From Colwellia sp. C2M11 (GTDB lineage Bacteria; Pseudomonadota; Gammaproteobacteria; Enterobacterales; Alteromonadaceae), in contig NZ_JAHKQD010000052.1 of assembly GCF_018860915.1 (NCBI RefSeq), positions 1 through 64,000 on the forward strand: 64,000 nucleotides of DNA, written 5' to 3'. Made by a program: the position numbers and the translations under genes. The notes beneath the pieces were generated by a model. That model was not told where the DNA came from and ran no database searches. It was given only the letters and a program-made list of their open reading frames with translations. Of the stretch, positions 55,219 through 63,925 are shown piece by piece. How positions within the stretch are numbered: the first letter of the stretch is position 1; every line of letters starts with the position of its first letter.

Positions 55219-55320
55219 TTATAACAAGTGGCTTAAACGGACAAAAAAACAGCTAGCTTTTGCTCGTACCTCGCTAATTTTAGCCAACTATTTTATTGCC
55301 GCTTAGCAAAGCGGTAGCTT
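55219..55320 (+). other. attC-like hairpin region
   Basis: Directly after the DUF262-HNH gene lies TATAACAAGTGGCTTAAACG (55220-55239), which resembles the first half of attC sites of marine gammaproteobacterial integrons, and about 60 bases later the hairpin CCGCTT-AGCA-AAGCGG (55299-55314) followed by TAGC. The 3' end lacks a clean GTTRRRY box, so it is at best a degenerate site. The hairpin could also act as a terminator. Confidence 0.3.
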
Positions 55321-55339
55321 TCATCTCAAGGATGTAGAT

Positions 55340-55801
55340 TTGCTCAAATTATTAGCCGACACTAAACAGCCGCTCAGTGTATATATATTTAAAGTCTCTG
55401 TTTTAGCTGTATCTATAGGTCTTTCAGTCGCTTTATTAATAAACTTTATTTTTCCAAATGCAGAGTCGCCAGATTTTGAACTAGGTATAATTTTTATTAT
55501 TGGAGCAGTTATTTTTGGTCCTATTACTGAAAGTCTTTTAATGATCCCTATTATCTACTTAATCAGAAAAATGACTTCTAATATTATATATACTTCCCTA
55601 ATTAGTGCTTTGGTTTGGGGAGGGTTACATTCACTACAAGTACCTTTATGGGGGGTAGGTGTGTTTGCGTTATTTTTTTTATTGTCAATGGCATATCAAT
55701 ACTGGGACAATCATTCGAGAAAATATGCTTTATTTGTAGTTACGGCAATTCACGCTTTAAATAATGCGACTGTTGTTATTATTAGTGCATTTGAAAGCTA
55801 A
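55340..55801 (+). CDS. CPBP-like membrane protein with an incomplete active site
   Basis: A 153-residue protein with four to five membrane helices and the general plan of CPBP/abortive-infection (ABI) intramembrane proteases: a GPITESLLMIPIIY segment in place of the EExxxR motif, WGGLHSL (second motif, His) and IHALNNATVV (third motif, H-x3-N). Motif 1 has only one Glu and no well-placed Arg, so it may be inactive or a distant relative. The start is TTG 55340, seven bases after AAGGA. It follows the DUF262-HNH gene and may have arrived with it. Confidence 0.6.
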   Translation: MLKLLADTKQPLSVYIFKVSVLAVSIGLSVALLINFIFPNAESPDFELGIIFIIGAVIFGPITESLLMIPIIYLIRKMTSNIIYTSLISALVWGGLHSLQVPLWGVGVFALFFLLSMAYQYWDNHSRKYALFVVTAIHALNNATVVIISAFES

Positions 55802-55820
55802 ATTAAAATTAAGCAGGATA

Positions 55821-55859
55821 GTCGTTTAAATTTGTCGTTTAAATTTGTCGCTTAAATTT
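55821..55859 (+). repeat. 13-base tandem repeat, three copies
   Basis: GTCGTTTAAATTT occurs twice exactly (55821-55833, 55834-55846) and a third time with one change (GTCGCTTAAATTT, 55847-55859). It lies 19 bases after the CPBP-like gene. Confidence 0.9.
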
Positions 55860-55991
55860 ATTTGATTTAATGCTATTGATAAAACAACTAAGTACATTTA
55901 AAGCAAATAAGGTTAACCGCATACAATTTAAGATGAATACCTTCGCTAGCCATTTATTTATAGGTAGATACTTGTTAATGTGGTTTTAATT

Positions 55992-56029
55992 AAAAAAGAT
56001 ATCTTTATTAAGCAAAACTTATCTTTTTT
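55992..56029 (+). repeat. Inverted repeat upstream of the M3 peptidase gene
   Basis: AAAAAAGATA (55992-56001) pairs with TATCTTTTTT (56020-56029) around an 18-base loop. It is AT-rich and ends in T6, so it may be a weak terminator, 31 bases before the peptidase start. Confidence 0.45.
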
Positions 56030-56060
56030 GTACGCATTCACACTCTAGCTCGAGATGACT

Positions 56061-58253
56061 ATGAAAAAAACAATCGTATCTACTTTTTTATTATCAAGTA
56101 TTTTAATGGCCTGTACGGGGACGAACTCTACTGTTGAGAAAACAGCAGCTGAAGCTAAACTAGCAGTAATGTCAGCAGCGGAAAATGCGAGTGATGTTGA
56201 GCAATCTAAAGCATTATTGTTGGCAAAATGGGAAGGTCCTTATCAAGGTGTACCAGCATTTGATAAAGTTTCATTAGCCGGTTTAATTCCAGCAATGGAA
56301 GAAGCGATGAAAATCAACCTGGCTGAAATTGACGCGATTGCCAATAATCCACAAGCACCAACATTTGAAAATACGATCGTTGCGATGGAAAGAACGGGTA
56401 AAGACTTAGCTCGAGTCTTCACCTACTATGGTATTTGGCGTTCAAATGAATCTTCACCGGAATTCCGTGAAATTCAAGCTAAAATGGCACCAACACTTTC
56501 TGCCTTTTTCTCTAAAATAAATCAAAATGAAGCACTTTTTGCACGCGTTCAAGCAGTTCATAATAGTGATGAAGTTAAAAGTTTAACGCCAGAGCAGCAA
56601 CGTTTAGTACACCTAACTTACAACGGTTTTTCTCGAAATGGCGCTACGTTAGATGGTGATGCAAAGAAACGTTATGCAGAAATCAATCAAAAGTTAGCAG
56701 AATTACATACAAAATTTGGTGATAATGTTTTAGCCGATGAAGAAAACTATGTATTGTATTTAACTAAAGACCAGTTAGGTGGCTTATCTGAGTCTCTTAT
56801 CAGTAGTGCCGCTTCGGCAGCTGAAGCACGCGATCATAAAGGTAAATATGCCATTACGAATACTCGTTCATCAATGGATCCGTTCCTAACCTATTCAACT
56901 GAGCGTGAGCTTCGTCAGAAAGTATGGGAAAGCTATTATAATCGCGGTAATAATGGCGATGAATTTGACAATAACGCGATTATTGCTGAAATTTTACAGC
57001 TTCGTCATGAACGTGTCGGTTTACTTGGCTATAAAAACTATGCGTCTTGGCGTTTAGAAGATCGTATGGCTAAATCGCCAGAAAATGCCATTAAACTAAT
57101 GGAAAGTGTATGGCCTGCAGCAATTGCACGTGTTGATGAAGAAGTTGCGGACATGTTAGTTATTGGTAAAGCAGAAGATGGTATTGAAAAAATTGAACCA
57201 TGGGATTACCGCTTCTATGCTGAAAAAGTACGTAAAGCTAAGTACGATTTAGATTCATCTGAAGTGAAAGAGTATCTGCAATTGAATAAATTACGTGAAG
57301 CTATGTTCTACGTAGCAGGCCGTTTATTTAATTTTGAGTTTACCGAAATCAAAGATGGCTCTGTGCCAGTCTTTAATGATGATGTTCGTGTTTGGGAAGT
57401 TACCGATAAAACATCTAATGAGCATATTGGTTTATGGTATTTAGACCCATTTGCACGTAAAGGGAAACGTTCAGGCGCGTGGGCAACAACCTACCGTAGC
57501 TATACTACCTTTGATGGTAAAACCAATGTATTGTCTTCGAATAACTCTAACTTCACTAAAGGTGTTGATGGCGAACCGACATTAATTTCATGGTCTGATG
57601 CAGAAACTTACTTCCATGAATTTGGTCATGCATTACATTTCTTGTCAGCAAAAGTAGCCTACCCAACGTTGAATGGTGGCGTTCGAGATTACACTGAATT
57701 TCAATCTCAGCTGTTAGAGCACTGGTTAGCAACGGATGAAGTAATCAACAACTACCTGGTACATTACAAAACAGGTAAGCCGATGCCAAAAGAGTTGATT
57801 ACAAAAATTAAACAAGCTGCGAAGTTTAACGAAGGCTTTAAAACAACTGAATACTTAGCGTCAGCGTTAGTTGATATGAAATTCCATACAGTTGACCCTA
57901 CCGGTATAGACGCACAAAAATTTGAGCGTGATACCTTAGCTGCGTTAAATATGCCTGAATCTATGGTGATGCGTCATCGTTCAACCCAATTTGGTCATAT
58001 ATTTAGTTCAGAAGGTTATGCTTCAAGCTATTACGGTTATATGTGGGCAGAAGTATTAACGGCTGATGCGGCTGAAGCTTTTGAGCAATCACCAGGTGGT
58101 TTTTACGATAAAGATGTAGCGGCTAAACTTGTTGAGCATTTATTTAGTGTTCGTAACGCAGTAGATCCAGCAGAAGCTTACCGTGCCTTTAGAGGCCGTG
58201 ACGCTGATGTAAAAGCATTAATGCGTGACCGTGGTTTTCCTGTTACCAAATAA
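56061..58253 (+). CDS. M3-family peptidyl-dipeptidase, lipoprotein
   Basis: A zinc metallopeptidase of the thimet oligopeptidase family, similar to peptidyl-dipeptidase Dcp, 730 residues. It has a lipoprotein signal (MKKTIVSTFLLSSILMAC, lipobox LMAC) and therefore sits in the periplasm or on the outer membrane. The zinc site HEFGH is at 519-523 in ETYFHEFGHALHFL; EEVADMLVIG and YASSYYGYMWAEVL are further family blocks. ATG 56061 gives a usual spacing to CGAG, while ATG 56055 two codons earlier touches it. Dcp-type enzymes remove dipeptides from the C-terminus of short peptides. Confidence 0.92.
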   Translation: MKKTIVSTFLLSSILMACTGTNSTVEKTAAEAKLAVMSAAENASDVEQSKALLLAKWEGPYQGVPAFDKVSLAGLIPAMEEAMKINLAEIDAIANNPQAPTFENTIVAMERTGKDLARVFTYYGIWRSNESSPEFREIQAKMAPTLSAFFSKINQNEALFARVQAVHNSDEVKSLTPEQQRLVHLTYNGFSRNGATLDGDAKKRYAEINQKLAELHTKFGDNVLADEENYVLYLTKDQLGGLSESLISSAASAAEARDHKGKYAITNTRSSMDPFLTYSTERELRQKVWESYYNRGNNGDEFDNNAIIAEILQLRHERVGLLGYKNYASWRLEDRMAKSPENAIKLMESVWPAAIARVDEEVADMLVIGKAEDGIEKIEPWDYRFYAEKVRKAKYDLDSSEVKEYLQLNKLREAMFYVAGRLFNFEFTEIKDGSVPVFNDDVRVWEVTDKTSNEHIGLWYLDPFARKGKRSGAWATTYRSYTTFDGKTNVLSSNNSNFTKGVDGEPTLISWSDAETYFHEFGHALHFLSAKVAYPTLNGGVRDYTEFQSQLLEHWLATDEVINNYLVHYKTGKPMPKELITKIKQAAKFNEGFKTTEYLASALVDMKFHTVDPTGIDAQKFERDTLAALNMPESMVMRHRSTQFGHIFSSEGYASSYYGYMWAEVLTADAAEAFEQSPGGFYDKDVAAKLVEHLFSVRNAVDPAEAYRAFRGRDADVKALMRDRGFPVTK

Positions 58254-58318
58254 CCGGAGCTAGGTTTAAACAACTTAAGCTCGGCTTAAATAAAAATTAA
58301 GTGTTAAGTCTTGATTTA

Positions 58319-58344
58319 AAAACTCGCTTCGGCGAGTTTTTTGT
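58319..58344 (+). terminator. Terminator after the M3 peptidase gene
   Basis: AAAACTCGC (58319-58327) pairs with GCGAGTTTT (58332-58340) around a TTCG tetraloop, and the T-run continues. This is a textbook rho-independent terminator. Confidence 0.93.
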
Positions 58345-58445
58345 TTTTGCTTGCTTGTATTTGGCAGATGATTTAGCGATACACATGTCATCATTTTTTG
58401 ATTTAGCTAAAATTTGTTAGACTAGTACTTACTTGAATAATTAAG

Positions 58446-59318
58446 ATGGTTAACAACATTTTTATGAAAAATTTATTGGCGTTATCACTCATCATATCTT
58501 TTACCGTATTACTCAGCGCTTGCTCCGTTAGCCAAGAAAATTCCCCTTGGTTATTAATTGACAACTTTGAGCAGCAAACCTTAAGCGGCTGGCAGAATGC
58601 GGATACGCAAAATAATACTAAGCCTTATGTTGCTAAGCCGCAAATAACAGAAATTCGTCTTGATAATGATACGATGAACAATAACCATTACCTGATTAAA
58701 AAACCGGCCAAAGATGGCGTTATCGGAAACCGTAAGGCACTTAGTATTAAAACATTACCAGAGCCTGTGGCAGTAGGAGAAACTTATACTTTTTATACCC
58801 GTATTCTGGTAGAAAGCTTTCCTAATAACCATGCTTTTGGCATTAGTAACTTAACGCCAGCACAGGTTAAAGACGCCGGTTATAATGCATTTGAGCCGAC
58901 ATTAAGAGTTACTGATAAATTTGAGTCGAATGGCTTTAAAAATGATGGTACTTTAATGGTGAAAATCGACAGCGATAACAAGTATCGTCAGTACAGTAAT
59001 GTTCAAAATTTTCGTGATGGTCGTTCAGCCAATCCTATGCAAACGAATGTTTGGTATCAAATTTGGTATGTCGTTAATAACAGCCGAACTGATCAAGGAG
59101 GACAATCTTATGATGTCTATTTGCAAGGCGGCGAATTTACAAAACAAACCTTAGTCTATAAAAATGCCGCGTTTAGAATGAAAAGAGAGCAGGCCTTAAT
59201 CACTTTTTTTGCTAATAGTAATACTGGTTCACATAAAAAGCCTTATGGTAATGGCGGCTTGGCTTATGACGACATTTATATGAGTAAAGGTATTAATTTA
59301 ACGAATCCTACAAAATGA
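58446..59318 (+). CDS. Lipoprotein of unknown function
   Basis: A 290-residue predicted lipoprotein: hydrophobic signal with lipobox LLSAC (about residues 22-26 from ATG 58446; ATG 58464 is an equally good start and gives a more typical signal). The mature part reads as beta-rich (LLIDNFEQQTLSGWQNAD, TYTFYTRILVESFPNNHAFG, TNVWYQIWYVVNNS, GGLAYDDIYMS), like a laminin-G/concanavalin-type jelly roll that often binds carbohydrate. I recognise no catalytic motif and give no function. Confidence 0.72.
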   Translation: MVNNIFMKNLLALSLIISFTVLLSACSVSQENSPWLLIDNFEQQTLSGWQNADTQNNTKPYVAKPQITEIRLDNDTMNNNHYLIKKPAKDGVIGNRKALSIKTLPEPVAVGETYTFYTRILVESFPNNHAFGISNLTPAQVKDAGYNAFEPTLRVTDKFESNGFKNDGTLMVKIDSDNKYRQYSNVQNFRDGRSANPMQTNVWYQIWYVVNNSRTDQGGQSYDVYLQGGEFTKQTLVYKNAAFRMKREQALITFFANSNTGSHKKPYGNGGLAYDDIYMSKGINLTNPTK

Positions 59319-59412
59319 TAGGCAGTGTCTTACATGGCTTGTTCTCGTTACTTTGCAATTCATTAATGTGAATTACAGAGTAGCGCTAAGCAGTTAACAT
59401 TAACTACAGGCT

Positions 59413-60195
59413 TTAATCAGGCAGTTTTTTACCGTGTCGCCAAAACTTCTTCCACCGAGAAAAAATATTCTTAGGTAAGTAGCTGTGGTTATTACGTTTT
59501 ATTCGTTTATAAATGTGCCATTGTTTTGGTATTAAATGAATAACAATATTTAAGTAATTTGGAATATGAAAATAGATTATTTCGTGATCTGAAGATAGCT
59601 CTTTTAATAACGTTAATAATAAATTAACTTCGTAATCAGTGGCGTCAGGTAAATTGATAGACAAACACGTGTTAGGCGTTATATTCGCCGTTAAATGCTC
59701 TAATTGATCGACCGTATTATTGTAACTTTGAATTTCTTGCTGATAAACATCACAAACATACCAATCATAATCACGAGTATTCTCTTGTAGCCATTTTTTA
59801 CTATCGTTGTACACTAAGTTAGCTTGGTTATTTTGCGGATTAAAATATTGATTAAAGCAATCTATTACTGTGCTGCTATGCTCAATACTCTGTAGGTTAA
59901 TGTTGTTTGATATGTGGTGAATAAAGCGCTGAATATTACCGCCACCTAAACCAAGTTCAATCATGCTGTTAGGTTTAAAAAACAATAACGGTAACATCAT
60001 TGCTGTTTGGTGAGGCAGGGTTAATTTCCAAGGTTTACGCTTAAGCATGACGCTTTGAATCACTTGCTCGCTATGCTCATTGCTACAGCCAAAAGCAAGC
60101 CAACGATAGTGTTCATTCTCGTTTACTGATATAGCTTCTTTGTCTTGACTCAAATAAGTTAATTTTCCTTGTGCAACGTGCTTTGCTAATTGCAT
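59413..60195 (-). CDS. Spermidine synthase-like methyltransferase-fold protein
   Basis: A 260-residue protein with a Rossmann-like SAM/dcSAM-binding core: SMIELGLGGGNIQRFIHH is the glycine-rich motif, LQSIEHSSTVIDCFNQYF the acidic loop, and DYDWYVCDVYQQ resembles the catalytic strand of spermidine synthase-like proteins. The key DAY/DSS-type residues are not clear, so amine transfer is uncertain. I place the start at ATG 60193-60195, five to six bases after TTGGAG on the minus strand; a TTG ten codons earlier is less likely. It is divergent from the FabY-like gene. Confidence 0.72.
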   Translation of the reverse strand: MQLAKHVAQGKLTYLSQDKEAISVNENEHYRWLAFGCSNEHSEQVIQSVMLKRKPWKLTLPHQTAMMLPLLFFKPNSMIELGLGGGNIQRFIHHISNNINLQSIEHSSTVIDCFNQYFNPQNNQANLVYNDSKKWLQENTRDYDWYVCDVYQQEIQSYNNTVDQLEHLTANITPNTCLSINLPDATDYEVNLLLTLLKELSSDHEIIYFHIPNYLNIVIHLIPKQWHIYKRIKRNNHSYLPKNIFSRWKKFWRHGKKLPD

Positions 60196-60256
60196 AATTC
60201 TCCAATGGGTTAATGAAAAGAACAACTATTACTAAAATAAATAATAAGGATAGACA

Positions 60257-61186
60257 ATGTACACCTTAAGAGCACCTATTACAGCAGCGGAGTTTTCGCA
60301 ATATTACCATTTACGGTGGAAAATATTAAGGAAACCATGGCAGCAAGTGCTTGGAAGTGAGCAAGATGCACATGAAAAATACGGTATTCATCGAATGGTT
60401 GTTGATGAGCAAGATAATGTGCTGGCTGTTGGGCGCTTAGAAAGAGTTACTGAAAAGCAGGGACAAATTCGCTTTATGGCTGTTGATGATAATTCTCAGG
60501 GGCTAGGATTAGGTCAACAAATAGTTAACAACCTAGAAGCGCAAGCTACTCAATTAGGTATGAGTGAAATAACGTTAAATGCTAGAGAAAGTGCAATCAA
60601 ATTTTATCAAAAACTAGGTTATCAAGTACAAGGCTATTCCCATACACTTTTTGCAGATGTTAAGCATTATACTATGGTTAAAAATTTAGTTGCTGCAACT
60701 CAACATAAAGTAGCAGAAGCAGAGGCTTTACAAGCTATTTGGCATAAAACCATTCCGTTAAGTAAAGCGATGGATTTACAAATAAGCTATTACGATGGCA
60801 CTAAATTAATCACAATTTGTAATGCCGATTTTAATCAGAACTTACATCACACAATGTTTGCTGGCAGTATTTATACCTTAGCAACTTTAACTGGGTGGGG
60901 CTGGGTTTATTTGGCGCTACAAGAGCAACAACAAAACAATGCTCATCTAAACGGCGATATTGTTTTGGCTGAGGCTAATATTCGTTATCATTCTCCTATT
61001 AAAGAGTTAGCCTACGGACAAGTAGTGGAACAAGACGTTTCAGGACAATTTGATAATTTGTTACAAGGTAAAAAAGCGCGTATTAATCTCGTAGCAAAGG
61101 TCTATTGTGGTGAGAATATTGCTGCTACATTTACTGGTAGTTACTTTATTTTGCCAACATGTAAACAAGAAAAGGAAATACAATGA
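60257..61186 (+). CDS. FabY/YiiD-like GNAT-thioesterase fusion
   Basis: A 309-residue two-domain protein: an N-terminal GNAT domain (about 1-140, FMAVDDNSQGLGLGQQIVNN, LNARESAIKFYQKLGYQ) and a C-terminal hotdog thioesterase-like domain (about 150-300, FNQNLHHTMFAGSIYTLATL, ANIRYHSPIKELAYGQV). This is the architecture of E. coli YiiD (FabY/MadA), reported to act on malonyl-ACP at the start of fatty-acid synthesis. It is the first gene of a tight operon and overlaps the next gene by 4 bases (ATGA). Confidence 0.82.
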   Translation: MYTLRAPITAAEFSQYYHLRWKILRKPWQQVLGSEQDAHEKYGIHRMVVDEQDNVLAVGRLERVTEKQGQIRFMAVDDNSQGLGLGQQIVNNLEAQATQLGMSEITLNARESAIKFYQKLGYQVQGYSHTLFADVKHYTMVKNLVAATQHKVAEAEALQAIWHKTIPLSKAMDLQISYYDGTKLITICNADFNQNLHHTMFAGSIYTLATLTGWGWVYLALQEQQQNNAHLNGDIVLAEANIRYHSPIKELAYGQVVEQDVSGQFDNLLQGKKARINLVAKVYCGENIAATFTGSYFILPTCKQEKEIQ

Positions 61187-61665
61187 AAATTCAATATTTA
61201 TGGGTAATATTTACCTGCATGAGTTTTGTTGCACAAGCGCAGCATGCTAAAGAAGAACAAGCTATCGATAAGGTATTAAGCGAGTTTCATCAAGCTGCAG
61301 CCGATGCAAATGCTAAACTATATTTAAATCTACTGACTGATGACGCTATATTTTTAGGTACAGACGCTACCGAGCGTTGGACAAAAACGCAATTTACTGA
61401 TTTTGTTTTACCGTATTTTAATCAAGGAAAAGGCTGGGTATATATAGCTAAAGAAAGAAATGTTAGTCTCTTAAGTCAGCATAAAGTCGCTTTTTTTGAT
61501 GAGGTTTTAGAAAACAAAAAATATGGCTATTGTCGAGGATCGGGCGTATTAGTCCAAACAGATCAGGGCTGGAAAATAAGTCAGTATAATTTAACTTTCT
61601 TAGTGCCAAACGATATTGTTGAGCAGGTAACTGAAACAATCCAAACTTATCAGAAAACACAATAA
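61183..61665 (+). CDS. Secreted SnoaL/DUF4440-like protein
   Basis: A 160-residue protein with a signal peptide (1-20, ending VAQAQ) and an NTF2-like alpha+beta fold: EEQAIDKVLSEFHQAAADANAKLYLNLLTDDAIFLG is the typical first helix and strand pair (read here in two parts), and GVLVQTDQGWKISQYNLTF the last strands. Members bind small ligands or act as isomerase-like enzymes; nothing here decides which. Overlaps the previous and next genes. Confidence 0.77.
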   Translation: MKIQYLWVIFTCMSFVAQAQHAKEEQAIDKVLSEFHQAAADANAKLYLNLLTDDAIFLGTDATERWTKTQFTDFVLPYFNQGKGWVYIAKERNVSLLSQHKVAFFDEVLENKKYGYCRGSGVLVQTDQGWKISQYNLTFLVPNDIVEQVTETIQTYQKTQ

Positions 61666-62537
61666 TGGTTAAAGATATGAATGAATTTAACAGTAAATAT
61701 TCTGTTGGCATTATTGGTTGTGGTTGGTTAGGGAAAGCGTTAGCGCAAACGTTAATTAAGCAAAACATTACAGTGCTGGCGACAAGTAGTAAGCAAGAAA
61801 ATGTTGATAAGTTAAATCAACAAGCCATTAATACTCAGCAATTAGTCCTACCTACAGATGCAGCAATACTTGCTCGCCATGACGTGTTTACCATGCAAAG
61901 CTTGGTTATTGCCATTACCCCACAGCTTAGGCAAGGGCGAGTAGATTACGCTGAAAAAATAGCTCAACTAGTGAATACGGCACAACAAGTTGGTGTGGTT
62001 GAGCGTATTATTCTATTATCGAGTACGGCAGTTTATGACGGATTAGACGGTGACGTTGATGAAGATAGCGTACTTAATTTAACAATAGAAAAAGTAAAAA
62101 TATTGAACGTGGCTGAGCAAGCAGTATTAAGCTTTTCTAAGCACCAGCCTGCATCAGCAGTTAAGCAAGGAATTGTGCTGAGATTGGCAGGTTTAGTTGG
62201 TCCAGATCGTCATCCAGGTAAATTTATTTTAGCGAATAAAATGTTAAGCAATGCTATGGCTCCGGTTAATTTAATCCATCAACAAGACGCTGTTGGCCTA
62301 ATTGCAGCATTGCTCGAGCAGACCGTTGCACCAGCTATTTTTACGGGAGTTAGTGATACACATGTTACTAAAGCAGAATATTATCAAGTGGCGGCAAAAT
62401 CATTAGGTTTAAAGCCACCTGCTGTTGAACAAGAAAATAAAAATGAAGCGACTAAAATGGTGTTGGGTGATAAAACTCAACGCGCTTTAGGCTATCAATT
62501 TTTCTACCCAGATTTACTTGCTTGGTTGAATACTTAA
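61665..62537 (+). CDS. NAD-dependent epimerase-like protein (YeeZ type)
   Basis: A 290-residue Rossmann-fold protein of the extended-SDR, YeeZ-like group. SVGIIGCGWLGKALAQTL is the NAD(P)-binding glycine motif, RIILLSSTAVYDG is the SDR strand-5 motif, and LRLAGLVGPDRHPG is typical of YeeZ. The catalytic Tyr-x3-Lys is not clear, which is usual for this subgroup. The start ATG 61665 overlaps the upstream stop codon (TAATG); ATG 61677 is possible. The substrate is unknown. Confidence 0.8.
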   Translation: MVKDMNEFNSKYSVGIIGCGWLGKALAQTLIKQNITVLATSSKQENVDKLNQQAINTQQLVLPTDAAILARHDVFTMQSLVIAITPQLRQGRVDYAEKIAQLVNTAQQVGVVERIILLSSTAVYDGLDGDVDEDSVLNLTIEKVKILNVAEQAVLSFSKHQPASAVKQGIVLRLAGLVGPDRHPGKFILANKMLSNAMAPVNLIHQQDAVGLIAALLEQTVAPAIFTGVSDTHVTKAEYYQVAAKSLGLKPPAVEQENKNEATKMVLGDKTQRALGYQFFYPDLLAWLNT

Positions 62538-62603
62538 CTGAACAAGTAAGCTGAAACTCGCATCTTTAAATGGATTAAGTATAATGGCGTTAATCATCTG
62601 TTA

Positions 62604-62906
62604 TTGGCTTATCGTTTGAAATTATTTTCTAAAACCTTTCTTGAACGCCATCGTTTAAAATTATTGTTTGTTCTTATTTGGTTACATATATCAGTGCTGG
62701 ATTTAGTTTTTTTTACTTATCGTGGGCCAGTTTTTTTGTGGAAAGAAAACACTCAGCTTCTTACCATATTCGTTCACTTATTTATTGCCACAGCTACGAC
62801 ATTTGTGTGTTGGCTAATAAGTAACTATATCAAGAATAAGTCTAAAGGGAATTTGAATGTTAAGCCCGACGACTATGTAAATAATATAACCAAGAAGACT
62901 AAGTAA
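62604..62906 (+). CDS. Small membrane protein of unknown function
   Basis: A 100-residue frame with two hydrophobic segments (about 19-38 and 50-70) and a charged, lysine-rich C-terminus (NYIKNKSKGNL, NITKKTK). The start is uncertain: TTG 62604 and TTG 62616 lie in frame and neither has a clear ribosome binding site. It ends 2 bases before dusC, which supports a real gene co-transcribed with it. I do not recognise a family. Confidence 0.5.
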   Translation: MAYRLKLFSKTFLERHRLKLLFVLIWLHISVLDLVFFTYRGPVFLWKENTQLLTIFVHLFIATATTFVCWLISNYIKNKSKGNLNVKPDDYVNNITKKTK

Positions 62907-62908
62907 CT

Positions 62909-63850
62909 ATGCGAGTTGTGTTAGCACCTATGGAAGGTGTTCTTGATCATTTAATGCGTGAATTACTGACTAAGGTTGGTGGTTACGATTTATGTATTAC
63001 TGAGTTTATACGCGTAGTTGATCAGGTTATTTCAGAAAAAGCTTTTTTGCGTTATTGTCCTGAACTAAATAATGCGAACGTTTATGGCTCTACTACCCAA
63101 GCAGGAACGCCTGTACGTGTACAATTATTAGGCCAAAACCCGACATGTATGGCTGATAATGCTGCTAAAGTAATTGAACTTGGCTCACATGGTGTCGATA
63201 TTAATTTTGGTTGTCCTTCCAAGATGGTGAATAACAACCGTGGTGGCGCAATATTATTAAAAGATCCCGAAAATCTTTATCAAATCGTTAGTGCTATTAG
63301 AAAATCGGTTCCTGAAGAAACTATTGTAAGTGCTAAAATCCGCCTTGGTTATGAAGATAAAAGCCTAGCGATAGAAAATGCCCAAGCTGTTGAAGCCGCT
63401 GGCGCCAATGAACTAACAGTACATGCTAGAACAAAAGTAGAAGGCTATCGACCACCTGCACACTGGGAATGGATTGGTAAAATAAAACAAAGCATTAATA
63501 TTCCTGTAATTGCTAATGGTGATATTTTTAGCCTAAATGACGCGATAAAGTGCCGAGAAGTATCAGGCTGTCAGGATATAATGGTAGGTCGCGGTGCTTT
63601 AATGATGCCTAATTTAGCGCAAGTTATTAAAGAACAAGCTAATGTTATGCCATGGTCTGAAGTACAAAAGTTACTGGTTGATTATACGCGTTGTGAAACC
63701 TACGGTGATAAAAGCAAATATTACCCGAACCGAATTAAACAATGGCTTAAATACTTAAAGTTAGAATACACAGAAGCTGATACTTTATTTCAAGAAGTTC
63801 GTACCCTTAAAACAGCACAAGCGATAATAGATACACTCTCATGTAACTAA
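62909..63850 (+). CDS. dusC: tRNA-dihydrouridine(16) synthase
   Basis: An FMN-dependent enzyme reducing a uridine of tRNA. The 313 residues start with MRVVLAPMEGVLDHLMREL, carry the catalytic cysteine C102 in INFGCPSKMVN, ELTVHARTKVEGYRPPAHW and IANGDIFSLNDA. The PSKMVN form and the tail identify the DusC group, specific for U16 in E. coli. Confidence 0.94.
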   Translation: MRVVLAPMEGVLDHLMRELLTKVGGYDLCITEFIRVVDQVISEKAFLRYCPELNNANVYGSTTQAGTPVRVQLLGQNPTCMADNAAKVIELGSHGVDINFGCPSKMVNNNRGGAILLKDPENLYQIVSAIRKSVPEETIVSAKIRLGYEDKSLAIENAQAVEAAGANELTVHARTKVEGYRPPAHWEWIGKIKQSINIPVIANGDIFSLNDAIKCREVSGCQDIMVGRGALMMPNLAQVIKEQANVMPWSEVQKLLVDYTRCETYGDKSKYYPNRIKQWLKYLKLEYTEADTLFQEVRTLKTAQAIIDTLSCN

Positions 63851-63925
63851 TCGCTTGCTGATTTATTTCCCGCTTTGTCGCTAAAGAATAGCAATAATAA
63901 GATTATTAAACCGAGTTCAGGTGGT

